From Candidatus Nitrosopumilus sp. (GTDB lineage: Archaea; Thermoproteota; Nitrososphaeria; Nitrososphaerales; Nitrosopumilaceae), in contig JABSRD010000007.1 of assembly GCA_013215285.1 (NCBI GenBank), positions 1 to 64,000 on the forward strand: a stretch of 64,000 nt of DNA. The letters run 5' to 3'. Made by a program: the position numbers and the translations under genes. How positions within the stretch are numbered: the first letter of the stretch is position 1; each line of letters starts with the position of its first letter. The notes beneath the pieces are model-generated. The model made no database searches. It saw nothing but the letters and a program-made list of their open reading frames with translations, and had not been told where the DNA came from. Positions 34,350 through 43,159 of the stretch are shown one piece after another.

Positions 34350-35327
34350 ATGAGTGCTCTAGAATTTATCAAAGAGTGTCAAGAAAAAGTGTTTTCAGGA
34401 ATTGGTGTTTCTTCAGATGATGCTAAAAAATTATTTAACATTCCAGATGAGAGTATTCAAGATTTAGCAGAATGTGCAAATGAGATTACTAGAGATTTTA
34501 ATGGTGACAAAGTAGATGTTGAACAAATAAACAATATTAAAAAAAATGCATGCAGTGAGGATTGTACATTTTGTGGACAATCAGCATTTTTTGATACAGG
34601 TATTGAGACATATCAATTGCCAACTCCACAAGAAGTAGTTAGTAAAGCACAAAAAGCAAAAGACGAAGGTGCTGAATCATATTGTTTGGTTGCTGCATGG
34701 AGAGAGCCATCAGTAAAAGATTTTGAAGGTGTTTGTAAAATTATTACAGAAGTTAATGATAAGGTTGGAATAAGTATAGAGTGTAGTTTAGGTTTTCTCA
34801 CTAAACAACAAGCAGAAAAACTAAAAGAATTACATGTAAAAAGATATAATCATAATTTAGAGACTGCAAAATCAAAATTTGCAGAAATTTGTACAACGCA
34901 CACATATGAAGATAGACTAAAAACATTAGGGATTGCAAGTGATGCAGGATTAGAATTATGCACTGGTGGAATCATTGGTCTTGGTGAAACAAGAGCACAA
35001 AGATTAGAGTTGTCATTAGAATTAGCTAGATTATTTCCTGAAGAGGTAACAATTAACATACTAGTTCCAATTCCTGGAACTCCACTAGAATTACAAACTA
35101 ATCTTGCAGAGTCTGAAATTATCAGAATATTTTCAGTTATTAGATTTCTATTACCTGAATCAGTAATCAAAATTTCTGGAGGTCGGGAAGAAAAGCTAGA
35201 TGATTCAGGAGAAAAATTACTTCAAAGTGGAGCTAATGGAATTATTACTGCAGGATATCTAATTTTAGAAGGAAATGAGCCTGAAAAAGACCGTAAAATG
35301 ATAGAAAAAATTGGCCTCAAAGCATAA
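34350..35327 (+). CDS. bioB: biotin synthase BioB
   Basis: This radical-SAM enzyme inserts sulfur into dethiobiotin. The 4Fe-4S cluster cysteines are in CSEDCTFCGQS (CxxxCxxC, about residue 70). Further family motifs are CSLGFLTKQQ, RYNHNLETA and GGIIGLGETRAQR. Length 325. ATG start. Its final 17 nt overlap bioF, so both are on one transcript controlled by the upstream BirA-type operator. Confidence 0.95.
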   Translation: MSALEFIKECQEKVFSGIGVSSDDAKKLFNIPDESIQDLAECANEITRDFNGDKVDVEQINNIKKNACSEDCTFCGQSAFFDTGIETYQLPTPQEVVSKAQKAKDEGAESYCLVAAWREPSVKDFEGVCKIITEVNDKVGISIECSLGFLTKQQAEKLKELHVKRYNHNLETAKSKFAEICTTHTYEDRLKTLGIASDAGLELCTGGIIGLGETRAQRLELSLELARLFPEEVTINILVPIPGTPLELQTNLAESEIIRIFSVIRFLLPESVIKISGGREEKLDDSGEKLLQSGANGIITAGYLILEGNEPEKDRKMIEKIGLKA

Positions 35328-36462
35328 ACTCAACTTTATTGATTCCAAGATACGAGAAATTAGAAAAAATAATCTCTATAGAAAATTACAGTATGGAAAA
35401 ACACAAGGCTCACACATTACAATTAATGGTAAAAAATTACTCAATTTGTGCTCAAATGACTATCTAGGAATACCAACTAGCACAATTCAGATTAAGCAAT
35501 TACAATCAAGTTCAAGACTAGTTTCAGGAAACGATGAATCATACAAAAAGCTAGAAAAAAGTCTTGCAAAACACAAATCACAACAAAACAGTTTGATTTT
35601 TCCTACAGGATATATGGCAAATCTTGGAGTAATTTCATCTGTTGCACAAAAAGGAGATGTAATTCTTAGTGATGAGTTGAATCATGCCAGTATCATTGAG
35701 GCATGTAAGTTATCAGATGCAAAAGTTACAATTTACAAACATAATGATATGGATGATTTACAAAAGAAACTAAAAGTAAAAGGAAAAAACAAGTTTATCA
35801 TTACTGAAGGGATATTCAGCATGGATGGAGATTTTTCATCACTAAAACAAATTACAGAAATTGCAGAAAAAAGCAAAGCAATTACAATTGTAGATGATGC
35901 ACACGGGGACTTTGTTGTGGGGAGTGATGGAAAGGGAACACCAAATTATTTTAGAGTGTCAAAGAAAATTGATGTATACATTAGCAGTCTAAGTAAAGGA
36001 CTAGGATCATTTGGTGGGTATGTTGCATCACAAAATAATGTAATTGATTTATGTATTAATAAATCAAAATCATTTATCTACACATCTGCACTGCCATCAT
36101 TTCTAATTAATTATACAACAAAGAGGTTTGAATCAAACAGAGAAAGACAAAAAATAAAACTAGAAAAAAATATCAAACAACTGTCAACTGGTCTAAAACA
36201 AATTGGGTTTAAAATTAATTCAAAAACACATATCATTCCAATAATTATCGGAAATGAAAAAACAGCAATGGACTTTGGTAAATTCTTAAAAGATAATGGG
36301 GTATTTGCACAACCAATCAGATATCCCACAGTTCCAAAAAATCAAGCAAGGTTACGAATTTCAGTTACTGCATGGCTAACTGCAAATGACATTGAATCCG
36401 CCTTGAATGTTTTTGAAAAGGCGTTAAAAAAATTCAGAACAATACAGTCCAGTTCATCTTAG
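35311..36462 (+). CDS. bioF: 8-amino-7-oxononanoate synthase BioF
   Basis: A PLP enzyme that condenses pimeloyl-thioester with alanine to KAPA. LCSNDYLGIP near residue 47 is the family signature; DDAHGDFVVG and SSLSKGLGSFGG (Schiff-base Lys) are present. Length 383. TTG at 35311 is the first start, overlapping bioB by 17 nt; an internal start is not excluded. The window shows no recognisable bioC, bioH or bioW for the pimeloyl part. Confidence 0.93.
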   Translation: MASKHKLNFIDSKIREIRKNNLYRKLQYGKTQGSHITINGKKLLNLCSNDYLGIPTSTIQIKQLQSSSRLVSGNDESYKKLEKSLAKHKSQQNSLIFPTGYMANLGVISSVAQKGDVILSDELNHASIIEACKLSDAKVTIYKHNDMDDLQKKLKVKGKNKFIITEGIFSMDGDFSSLKQITEIAEKSKAITIVDDAHGDFVVGSDGKGTPNYFRVSKKIDVYISSLSKGLGSFGGYVASQNNVIDLCINKSKSFIYTSALPSFLINYTTKRFESNRERQKIKLEKNIKQLSTGLKQIGFKINSKTHIIPIIIGNEKTAMDFGKFLKDNGVFAQPIRYPTVPKNQARLRISVTAWLTANDIESALNVFEKALKKFRTIQSSSS

Positions 36463-36550
36463 GCTCACATGTTTTGATAATGTAGGCTCAGAATGTTTGT
36501 TATTAGTATTACAACCGATTGGATATAATCCTAAACATGGGAATGAGTGC

Positions 36551-37012
36551 ATGAATTGGAAACAGGCAAGAAAAAGAAGGGCTTTAGCCTCAGTTGTTAC
36601 ATCGGCCATTATGATGTCAGCAGTAGTCATATTGGGAAGTGCAGGTGTTGTGTGGAGTCAAACTTCTTTAACATCACAACAAGTGGAAATGACAAATGTT
36701 GTGAATAATTACACTAACAAACTAAATGAATCAATGGTGTTTGAGTATGTTTATTGTAGTGATGATCCCTGTGAAACAATTATTGTTGTAATAACTAATA
36801 CAGGCAATATAGGATTAAGTGTTTCTGAAATAATTATTTCAGATAAAGTGTCAGGGTTTAGTAAAATTCATGCCGTATCAAATGGGGCAATGGGGCCAGA
36901 TGAGAGTATTGCCATCCCAATTAACGATGGATCATTTTCATCATACAATGTGTTAAACATCATGTCAAAAACAGACAGAGGAAACATAATCCAGACACAA
37001 ATCAGTACATAA
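36551..37012 (+). CDS. type IV pilin-like/archaellin-like secreted protein
   Basis: From the ATG at 36551 the 153-residue protein has a class III signal peptide: basic KQARKRRALASVV, then a long hydrophobic helix (SAIMMSAVVILGSAGVV). PibD-type processing near the RRA-L junction is inferred. The exterior part is beta-rich with a CSDDPC disulfide candidate and Asn-linked sequons. An upstream start at 36497 would place 18 non-signal residues ahead. It is followed within 43 nt by a second pilin-like gene. Confidence 0.75.
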   Translation: MNWKQARKRRALASVVTSAIMMSAVVILGSAGVVWSQTSLTSQQVEMTNVVNNYTNKLNESMVFEYVYCSDDPCETIIVVITNTGNIGLSVSEIIISDKVSGFSKIHAVSNGAMGPDESIAIPINDGSFSSYNVLNIMSKTDRGNIIQTQIST

Positions 37013-37054
37013 TACTTTATTACATCATTATAATTTTTGTAGAGTTGTAGATTA

Positions 37055-38344
37055 ATGAGAAACAGAAGAGCTCTTAGCAGTGTTATTGGAATGATCTTTT
37101 TAGTAATAGTTTTGAGTTCAACAATTGGCTATTTTACATACGGTATTGGTTTAATCGAGAAATTAAATGATGAAGTGTTAGCTAAAGGATTGGAAATGCA
37201 AGATAAAACAAAAGAAAGTTTTGAAATTATACATGTTGGAATTGATGGGGACAAATTTAATTTTACAGTTCAAAATACAGGATCATTTCCAATAAACATT
37301 ACAAGGTTATGGGTCAACAATGTAACTGATAGTTCATGGCCACTACAAAATTTTACAGTGAATAAAATAGTTTCACCTGATCAGGTATTAAATAATGTAG
37401 GTCAAAATATAGACCTCTACACATTAGAATCACAATCATACTCATTAAGATTAGTAACAGAAAGAGGCAATCTATTCAATGCCAGAGTATTATCTCCACA
37501 AAGCAATATACTTGAAATGAATTTATTTTCAGCCCCACGCACTGTTTTTAGCGGACAGAATGTAACAATATGGTATGGTGTAACTAACAATGCCACAGAT
37601 GGAAGTATACTACAATCAATTACTCCACAAATAGAAGACCCAGTGGATGTTACTGGAAGTGCAAGTGCAATATATCAAGAAGGCCCCACCCCAACAACAA
37701 AAGAAAGTTTAACACAAGGTGATACAGTTTTCTTCAAATGGATCTATAAAATTACCGGTTCTTCAGGAGAAAAAATAACATTCAATGCTACAGTAAATAA
37801 TGCAAAACAAGGAAACTATGTTACAGAACAAATTGATGTTATGGATGTCAGTATTGATTCTGTATTAGTACAAAACGCAGGTTTACTTCAAGTAGAATAT
37901 GAATCACTTGAATGGGCACAAGGTACGGGAGATTGGTCAAATGGATGGAATTTAGATACCAACACAGACACAGTATGGAGAATAAATGTAACGAACAATG
38001 ATCCTACTGACACATTCTATATTGGAGAAGATACAGCTTTAGTATTACTTCCTGTTGGAGGTACAACAAGAGCATTCTACATAGGAGATAATGCTACTGC
38101 AAATCCACCAACAATTACCGCATACACTAGTCTTGACCAAAGCATAGCACCAGGCGAAGAATTAAGAGTTTATTTTGGTGCAACAACAGCTGGCGGTCTC
38201 ACTGAACAAGGTACTCCTTCTCAAAAAGGAATTAATCAGTCACCGATATTGGTATTTGGAGAAATGTGTACTGGTGGAAGTTGTCCGGGTGCAGGTACAG
38301 ATTATGGCCAAACCATCCCATTTTTAGGAATATTATTAAAATAA
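37055..38344 (+). CDS. large pilin-like secreted surface protein
   Basis: The 429-residue protein begins MRNRRALSSVIGMIFLVIVL, a class III prepilin leader like archaeal pilins, then a long beta-rich ectodomain with many N-glycosylation sequons (NVTN, NFTV, NATV) and a CTGGSC pair near the end. It likely forms or decorates surface filaments together with the preceding protein; no pilus ATPase or PibD gene lies in the window. Confidence 0.75.
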   Translation: MRNRRALSSVIGMIFLVIVLSSTIGYFTYGIGLIEKLNDEVLAKGLEMQDKTKESFEIIHVGIDGDKFNFTVQNTGSFPINITRLWVNNVTDSSWPLQNFTVNKIVSPDQVLNNVGQNIDLYTLESQSYSLRLVTERGNLFNARVLSPQSNILEMNLFSAPRTVFSGQNVTIWYGVTNNATDGSILQSITPQIEDPVDVTGSASAIYQEGPTPTTKESLTQGDTVFFKWIYKITGSSGEKITFNATVNNAKQGNYVTEQIDVMDVSIDSVLVQNAGLLQVEYESLEWAQGTGDWSNGWNLDTNTDTVWRINVTNNDPTDTFYIGEDTALVLLPVGGTTRAFYIGDNATANPPTITAYTSLDQSIAPGEELRVYFGATTAGGLTEQGTPSQKGINQSPILVFGEMCTGGSCPGAGTDYGQTIPFLGILLK

Positions 38345-38437
38345 GACCAAACAAAATATCGTTTTATCTAATCAGTATTAGTAAATCTTAAAACAATAAT
38401 TGTAACATGTTGAAAACGGAATTAACTTTTTAAGAAA

Positions 38438-38542
38438 TTAACGCATTGCGTCAAAACCACCCAATGCAGGTGAGCCGATAATTACTGCAAACGTAATAAT
38501 CACGCCTAAAACAACACCAATAATGATGAAACGCTTGTTCAT
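38438..38542 (-). CDS. 34-aa single-pass membrane mini-protein
   Basis: The frame encodes MNKRFIIIGVVLGVIITFAV then IIGSPALGGFDAMR: a basic start, one hydrophobic helix and a short polar tail. Divergent from ccdA. Its coding call rests on the clean frame and the positive-inside pattern shared with other mini-genes here. Confidence 0.5.
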   Translation of the reverse strand: MNKRFIIIGVVLGVIITFAVIIGSPALGGFDAMR

Positions 38543-38636
38543 ATCAAAAATAATAACATCCCAGTTAAAAATGGATTGTATAGAATTGGAATAAATCTGG
38601 AAGAACCCTTTAAAGGAAAAATTGTAATTTTAATGC

Positions 38637-39371
38637 GTGGCAGAGATAACTATAGTAATTGCTGCGCTAGCAGGATTGGGATCATTTGTTGCTCCATGTA
38701 TTTTACCTATGATTCCAGCATTTCTTGCATACATTTCAGGTGCTACACTTTCAGAATTAAATCAAAAGGATGGTTCTAAGATAATTACAATTAACAGAAC
38801 AAAAATTATTTTAAATTCAGTATTTTTTGTTCTAGGATTTTCAGTGTTATTTTCAACATTGGGAGTTATAATTAATAGTATATTTTCATCATCAGCTGTA
38901 AAGTTAGTTGAGGAGTTAAACCAGATTGCCGGAGTAATAATTGTAGGGTTTGGTGTGTTTTTGATTTTATCAATGAAGATAAACAAACTAAACATTGAAA
39001 AGAAATTCATTCCAAAAATGACAAAGGTCAGTTACCCAATGTCATTTGTATTTGGTTTGGCATTTGCAGTAGGATGGACTCCATGTGTGGGCCCAATACT
39101 TGGAACCATTCTCACAGTAGCTGCAACTACACCATCTATTGCATTTAATTTACTTTTAGTGTATTCATTAAGTTTAGGAATTCCATTTATTTTGATAGGG
39201 ATATTTTATTCTAGAGCAACTAGAATTATTCGCTCAATGAGTAAGCATCTAAAATATTATAATTTACTATTAGGAGGATTCATCATAGTTTTAGGAATTC
39301 TAGTATTTACAAATCAATTGGCATATATTGCAAATTTCCCACTTCTCAATGAACTTATACTATTAGGATGA
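38637..39371 (+). CDS. CcdA-like cytochrome c biogenesis/thiol transporter
   Basis: This 244-residue protein has about six membrane segments and the CcdA/DsbD signature: FVAPCILPMIPAFLAYISG in the first helix and GWTPCVGPILG in a later one, each with the redox Cys next to Pro. It passes electrons from cytoplasmic thioredoxin outward. GTG start. It lies 4 nt before a TlpA-like thioredoxin gene, its expected partner. Confidence 0.9.
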   Translation: MAEITIVIAALAGLGSFVAPCILPMIPAFLAYISGATLSELNQKDGSKIITINRTKIILNSVFFVLGFSVLFSTLGVIINSIFSSSAVKLVEELNQIAGVIIVGFGVFLILSMKINKLNIEKKFIPKMTKVSYPMSFVFGLAFAVGWTPCVGPILGTILTVAATTPSIAFNLLLVYSLSLGIPFILIGIFYSRATRIIRSMSKHLKYYNLLLGGFIIVLGILVFTNQLAYIANFPLLNELILLG

Positions 39372-39375
39372 TAAA

Positions 39376-40485
39376 ATGAAATCAGAAGTAAAAACAGCAT
39401 TAATCTTTGGAATAATCATTGTTGTAGGAATAGGAATAATGAGTATAGTGTTCTCCACCTTTGATGAGCAAGTAATACCCTCAAACGTGCTTACAGATGG
39501 TGATTTACTATCTGAAATTGACAAATCAAAATTCAAACAAGCCCCAGATTTAGTAGGAATTGCACATTATCTAAACACAACACCTGAAAAATTGAGTGAT
39601 GATATGGAAGGTAAAGTGGTACTGTATGATATTTGGACATACAGTTGTATCAATTGCATCAGAACACTCCCATACATCACTTCATGGAGTGACAAATATT
39701 CTGATCAAGAATTTTTAGTAATTGGAATTCATTCCCCTGAATTTGAATTTGAAAAAAATCCTGAAAATGTTCAGATGGCAGTAGACAAACATGGAATAAC
39801 CTATCCAGTGGTATTAGATAATGACATGGAAACATGGAAAGCATTTGAAAATAGATATTGGCCAAGAAAATACATTGCAGATCATGAAGGGTATATCAGA
39901 TATGATCATATCGGAGAAGGAGGATACAAAGAAACTGAGAAAGTTATTCAGCAACTCTTAGAAGAAAGACAAACATCCCTTGGAATTCAAATGGCATCAG
40001 CTAGTACACTAGTAGATATTGAAGAGTTTGAACATACAATGTTTAGAACTCCAGAATTATATTTTGGATATACATTTGCACAAAATAGAAATCAGTTAGG
40101 AAGTGAAGAAGGGTTTCAACCAGGAAAAATTGTAACATACTCAGATAATGCTAACATAGATTTGCACAAGTTCTATCTAACTGGAGATTGGAAAAATCAT
40201 GAAGATAGTATGGAATTAATTTCTGAAACTGGAACAATCAAAGTACTATACAATGCAAAAGAGGTAAACATTGTAACAGATGGTAATGCAGAACTAGAGA
40301 TATTCCTAGATGAGATTCCGCTAAATGAAAAGTACTCTGGTAAAGATATTCCAATAGGAAATAGTCTAATTGTTTCAGATCCTGACTTGTACAATATCAT
40401 CAGTAGTGAGAATAGTGCATCTCACATAATGGAGATAAACATCAAGGGTAAAGGGTTCCAAATGTTCACATTTACCTTTGGATAG
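39376..40485 (+). CDS. TlpA-like thioredoxin, DipZ C-terminal-like
   Basis: A 369-residue, membrane-anchored (residues about 8-27) thioredoxin-fold protein. The active site is WTYSCINCIRTLP (CINC, about residue 95), and the cis-Pro region is near RYWPRKYI. The last 160 residues (YFGYTFAQNRNQLGS ... ) resemble the carbohydrate-binding-like domain of DipZ. Together with CcdA it forms a two-gene equivalent of fused DipZ. Its stop codon is part of a long hairpin. Confidence 0.85.
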   Translation: MKSEVKTALIFGIIIVVGIGIMSIVFSTFDEQVIPSNVLTDGDLLSEIDKSKFKQAPDLVGIAHYLNTTPEKLSDDMEGKVVLYDIWTYSCINCIRTLPYITSWSDKYSDQEFLVIGIHSPEFEFEKNPENVQMAVDKHGITYPVVLDNDMETWKAFENRYWPRKYIADHEGYIRYDHIGEGGYKETEKVIQQLLEERQTSLGIQMASASTLVDIEEFEHTMFRTPELYFGYTFAQNRNQLGSEEGFQPGKIVTYSDNANIDLHKFYLTGDWKNHEDSMELISETGTIKVLYNAKEVNIVTDGNAELEIFLDEIPLNEKYSGKDIPIGNSLIVSDPDLYNIISSENSASHIMEINIKGKGFQMFTFTFG

Positions 40486-40520
40486 TGTAACCCAAGGGTC
40501 ATGTAACCCCAGTTACACTA
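40483..40520 (+). terminator. stop-codon-containing hairpin
   Basis: TAGTGTAAC (40483-40491) pairs with GTTACACTA (40512-40520). An inner stem GGGT (40496-40499) / ACCC (40506-40509) closes a 6-nt loop. The 5' arm begins with the TAG stop of the preceding gene. It could terminate transcription or stabilise the 3' end; archaeal terminators are usually only T runs, so termination is inference. Confidence 0.45.
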
Positions 40521-40579
40521 GCTGAGGTGACAAATTCCTTTAAAACAAAAATTTTAATGGATAACGAGGAAAATAAGGT

Positions 40580-41230
40580 TTGATAAGTAACTCTTGGGAC
40601 AACTCATCTGGAGAAAGTATTTCTCAAAAAGTAATGGGTAAAGTAAAGCCTGATGAACCACTAAAAAACAAAATTGATTTTGCACAAAAAAAATTACAAT
40701 TACAAATATCAAAATTAGAAGGAATTAATGAAAAATTACAAACAAAACAAGATATGATCTTTGGAAAAATAGTCAAAGCTCAAAGAAATAATAAATCAGC
40801 TTATGCTCAAGCATATGCTGGAGAACTAGCACAAGTAAGAAAAATGAAAAATATGGTAAGTGGTGCAAAGCTTTCCATGGAACAAGTAAAACTTAGATTA
40901 GATACAGTATCAGAACTTGGAGATATTGTTGTAACACTTAGTCCATGTATGTCAATCATAAAGGGATTAGCTCCATCAATAAGTGGAATAATGCCTGAAG
41001 CAAATGCATCAATGCAAGACTTGTCATCAATACTTGGTGAAGTCATGTCAGGATCAACAATGAGTTTAGGAAATGATATGACTGTGAGTAGTGAGACAAA
41101 TGCAGATACTCTTGCAATTCTTGAAGAAGCACATAGTGTAATTGCAGGTCAAACAAAATCATCAATTCCAGAGGTTCCAGAAGATCTCAAACAACAAATC
41201 ATGGATAAAAAATCAGATATTCTTATCTAA
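40580..41230 (+). CDS. ESCRT-III / Snf7-family protein (CdvB paralogue)
   Basis: This 216-residue protein has the basic helical core of ESCRT-III: long charged helices (IDFAQKKLQLQISKLEG, QRNNKSAYAQAYAGELAQVRKMKNM), then a more acidic C-terminal part ending in PEVPEDLKQQIMDK (MIM-like tail for Vps4/CdvC). It resembles thaumarchaeal CdvB paralogues that remodel membranes in cell division. TTG start. cdvA and cdvC are not nearby, so it is an isolated paralogue. Confidence 0.82.
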   Translation: MISNSWDNSSGESISQKVMGKVKPDEPLKNKIDFAQKKLQLQISKLEGINEKLQTKQDMIFGKIVKAQRNNKSAYAQAYAGELAQVRKMKNMVSGAKLSMEQVKLRLDTVSELGDIVVTLSPCMSIIKGLAPSISGIMPEANASMQDLSSILGEVMSGSTMSLGNDMTVSSETNADTLAILEEAHSVIAGQTKSSIPEVPEDLKQQIMDKKSDILI

Positions 41231-41261
41231 AATATTTTAAATTATTATTTTTAATGTAATT

Positions 41262-41603
41262 TTATTTTGATTTCTTTTTGCTTTTCTGCACTAAGATTTT
41301 TTTTATTCTAGAAATTGTAGGATAACTGTATCCACGTCGACGATAATTAGCAATCATCATTTTCCAATTTTTTAATCTCCATTGAGCTTGCTCAGTAGTA
41401 ACTGAATGGACTTCCTTTTTGATAATGCTTTTTCGTCCAACCTTTAGAGTTCCAGCATCTTTTGCAGACCATCTATTTTTTGCAAATTTTAGTCCAGATA
41501 ATATTTCAGGTACTGGCATTTCTTTGAAATACTCTTTGAGTTTTTTTAGTTCAGCATCTGTAGGTTTTTTGGAAATTGGTAATTCTACAATTACTTTAAT
41601 CAT
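41262..41603 (-). CDS. 113-aa hypothetical basic protein
   Basis: The protein has a strand/helix start (MIKVIVELPISKKPTDAELKK), a basic middle, and a Lys-rich end (KKILVQKSKKKSK). It may bind nucleic acid. A CTTAAG element at 41625-41630, about 25 nt upstream, is placed like a TATA box. Not recognised. Confidence 0.55.
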   Translation of the reverse strand: MIKVIVELPISKKPTDAELKKLKEYFKEMPVPEILSGLKFAKNRWSAKDAGTLKVGRKSIIKKEVHSVTTEQAQWRLKNWKMMIANYRRRGYSYPTISRIKKILVQKSKKKSK

Positions 41604-41769
41604 AAAAAATCTAGAATCTTATACCTTAAGAGAATCATGCTAAACCAGAATTAACTAAAACAGGGAATAATTACAAAAAAATTGACAACTAGTAACAGTA
41701 CAATGAGATCATATTACTAATTTCTTTTAAAATAATATTGAGGTATTAATCACAAAACATAGAGAATTA

Positions 41770-42330
41770 TTGGAATTAATAAAAAACGCAGAATTATTTG
41801 CAAAAAACAAACATGCAGGAATGATGAAAAAGGATGGAATGACATCACACTCTAAACATCTGGAAGGAGTAGTGAATAGACTCAAAAGTTTAGGAGTCAT
41901 AGATGAAGAATTGCTCTGTACAGGATGGCTTCATGATACAATAGAGGATACAGAAACTACTTTTGATGATTTGTTTGAAAAATTTGGGCAAAGAATTGCA
42001 GTATTAGTAATGTCATTATCAAAAGATAACACACTTCCAAGAAAACAAAGAGAGCGAATCTATGTTAAAAAACTCAAAGAATCATCTATGGATGCAAAAC
42101 TAATCAAACTGTGTGACATATCAACGAATCTTAGTGATTTAAAAAATTCAGACATCTCAAAATCAAAAAAGCTACGTAGTGTTAGACAAATAAGACATTA
42201 TCTTATTGTAATTAGAAATGATCTATTAGAAAATAAAAATTATCCAAAAATTGTTACACTATTAGAAAGTGTTAATCAGAATCTAAAACAGTTTGGTCAA
42301 AGGACCATTCACTTACAGATCAAATCATAA
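41770..42330 (+). CDS. HD-domain (p)ppGpp-hydrolase-like protein
   Basis: The 186-residue single-domain protein matches RelA/SpoT-type HD hydrolases (Mesh1-like). SHSKHLEGVV and GWLHDTIEDTETTFDDL give the HD metal residues, and LIKLCDISTNLSDL matches the later Asp motif. It lacks synthetase, TGS and ACT domains. Hydrolysis of (p)ppGpp or related nucleotides is known for the family; archaeal function is unproven. TTG start at 41770; the upstream in-frame TAG limits extension. Confidence 0.78.
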   Translation: MELIKNAELFAKNKHAGMMKKDGMTSHSKHLEGVVNRLKSLGVIDEELLCTGWLHDTIEDTETTFDDLFEKFGQRIAVLVMSLSKDNTLPRKQRERIYVKKLKESSMDAKLIKLCDISTNLSDLKNSDISKSKKLRSVRQIRHYLIVIRNDLLENKNYPKIVTLLESVNQNLKQFGQRTIHLQIKS

Positions 42331-42431
42331 AAAGAATATTTTGAATTTAGCAGGCGTCAGGAAAGTAAGATCAAACTAATTACAAATTTTTAATAAATTA
42401 GGATTAAATACTAAGAAATTGTAATCAAATT

Positions 42432-42512
42432 ATGAATATTAGAAAAAGTCTTGCAAAATTCTGTATTATGAAAAAAGTACGTGACAAGGCAGATGAGACT
42501 GACGAGAAATAA
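42432..42512 (+). CDS. 26-aa putative mini-protein
   Basis: The ATG frame encodes MNIRKSLAKFCIMKKV then RDKADETDEK: a basic amphipathic helix with an acidic tail. It lies alone in a 400-nt gap. Too short to be sure that it is translated. Confidence 0.3.
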   Translation: MNIRKSLAKFCIMKKVRDKADETDEK

Positions 42513-42732
42513 AATATTATTTTTATTTTAAAAAAATCATAGAAACAGAGTTTGTTTTAACTCCAATCATACCACACATTAATCAATCAAATTACGACTA
42601 GAATTAAGATTACTTTATTGAAAATAGTAAATATCATTCAAAAAATGTGATAGGTGTTTATCTAAATTTAGATGAAAAAATAATTTTACAACGGTTTAAG
42701 TATATAGGACCTTTTTCAAATTTTAGAAAGAT

Positions 42733-43074
42733 ATGTCATACGACAGAGAAAGAGAAATGTTTGACGCAAAATGCGGAGACTGTGGAAATGATTGTAAAGT
42801 ACCATTTCAACCAAAAGAAGACAGACCTGTATATTGCAGAGAATGTTTCCAAAATCACAAACCAGAGCCAAGAAGTGGCGGCGATAGATTCGGTGGAAGA
42901 TCCGGCGGCTATGGTGGCGATAGAGGAGGTTCTAGATTTGGTAGAAGAGACGACAGACCACGAGAAATGTTTGACGCAAAATGCGGAGACTGTGGAAATG
43001 ATTGTAAAGTACCATTTCAACCAAAAGAAGACAGACCTGTATATTGCAGAGAATGTTTCCAAAATCACAGATAG
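42733..43074 (+). CDS. tandem CxxC-x17-CxxC zinc-ribbon protein with RGG linker
   Basis: The 113-residue protein holds two copies of a CGDC ... CREC zinc-ribbon domain (the TIGR04272-type CxxC-x17-CxxC domain), separated by a Gly/Arg/Ser-rich linker (GGDRFGGRSGGYGGDRGG) typical of RNA-binding RGG boxes. The domains are encoded by an exact 108-bp direct repeat, 42752-42859 and 42962-43069. RNA or nucleic-acid binding, for example in cold adaptation, is inferred. Confidence 0.8.
   Translation: MSYDREREMFDAKCGDCGNDCKVPFQPKEDRPVYCRECFQNHKPEPRSGGDRFGGRSGGYGGDRGGSRFGRRDDRPREMFDAKCGDCGNDCKVPFQPKEDRPVYCRECFQNHR
42752..43069 (+). repeat. exact 108-bp direct repeat within the zinc-ribbon gene
   Basis: Two copies, 42752-42859 and 42962-43069, are identical at all 108 positions read by eye, including third codon positions. 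They encode the two zinc-ribbon domains. Full identity implies recent duplication or ongoing gene conversion. Confidence 0.9.
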
Positions 43075-43159
43075 AGTTTGCAAATTATTTTGAGTAACTC
43101 TCAAAACTCTTTATTTTATCAAAACAAAGATTTAGAATCTGTCACGATGAGTAAATTGT

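Noticed and set aside
38576-38779. 67-codon frame ahead of ccdA
   Set aside because: It overlaps ccdA in another frame and has no protein-like features.
42647-43093. 148-codon frame overlapping the tandem zinc-ribbon gene
   Set aside because: It is the out-of-frame shadow of the repeated gene; its repeats follow from the DNA repeat, while the other frame has CxxC motifs.
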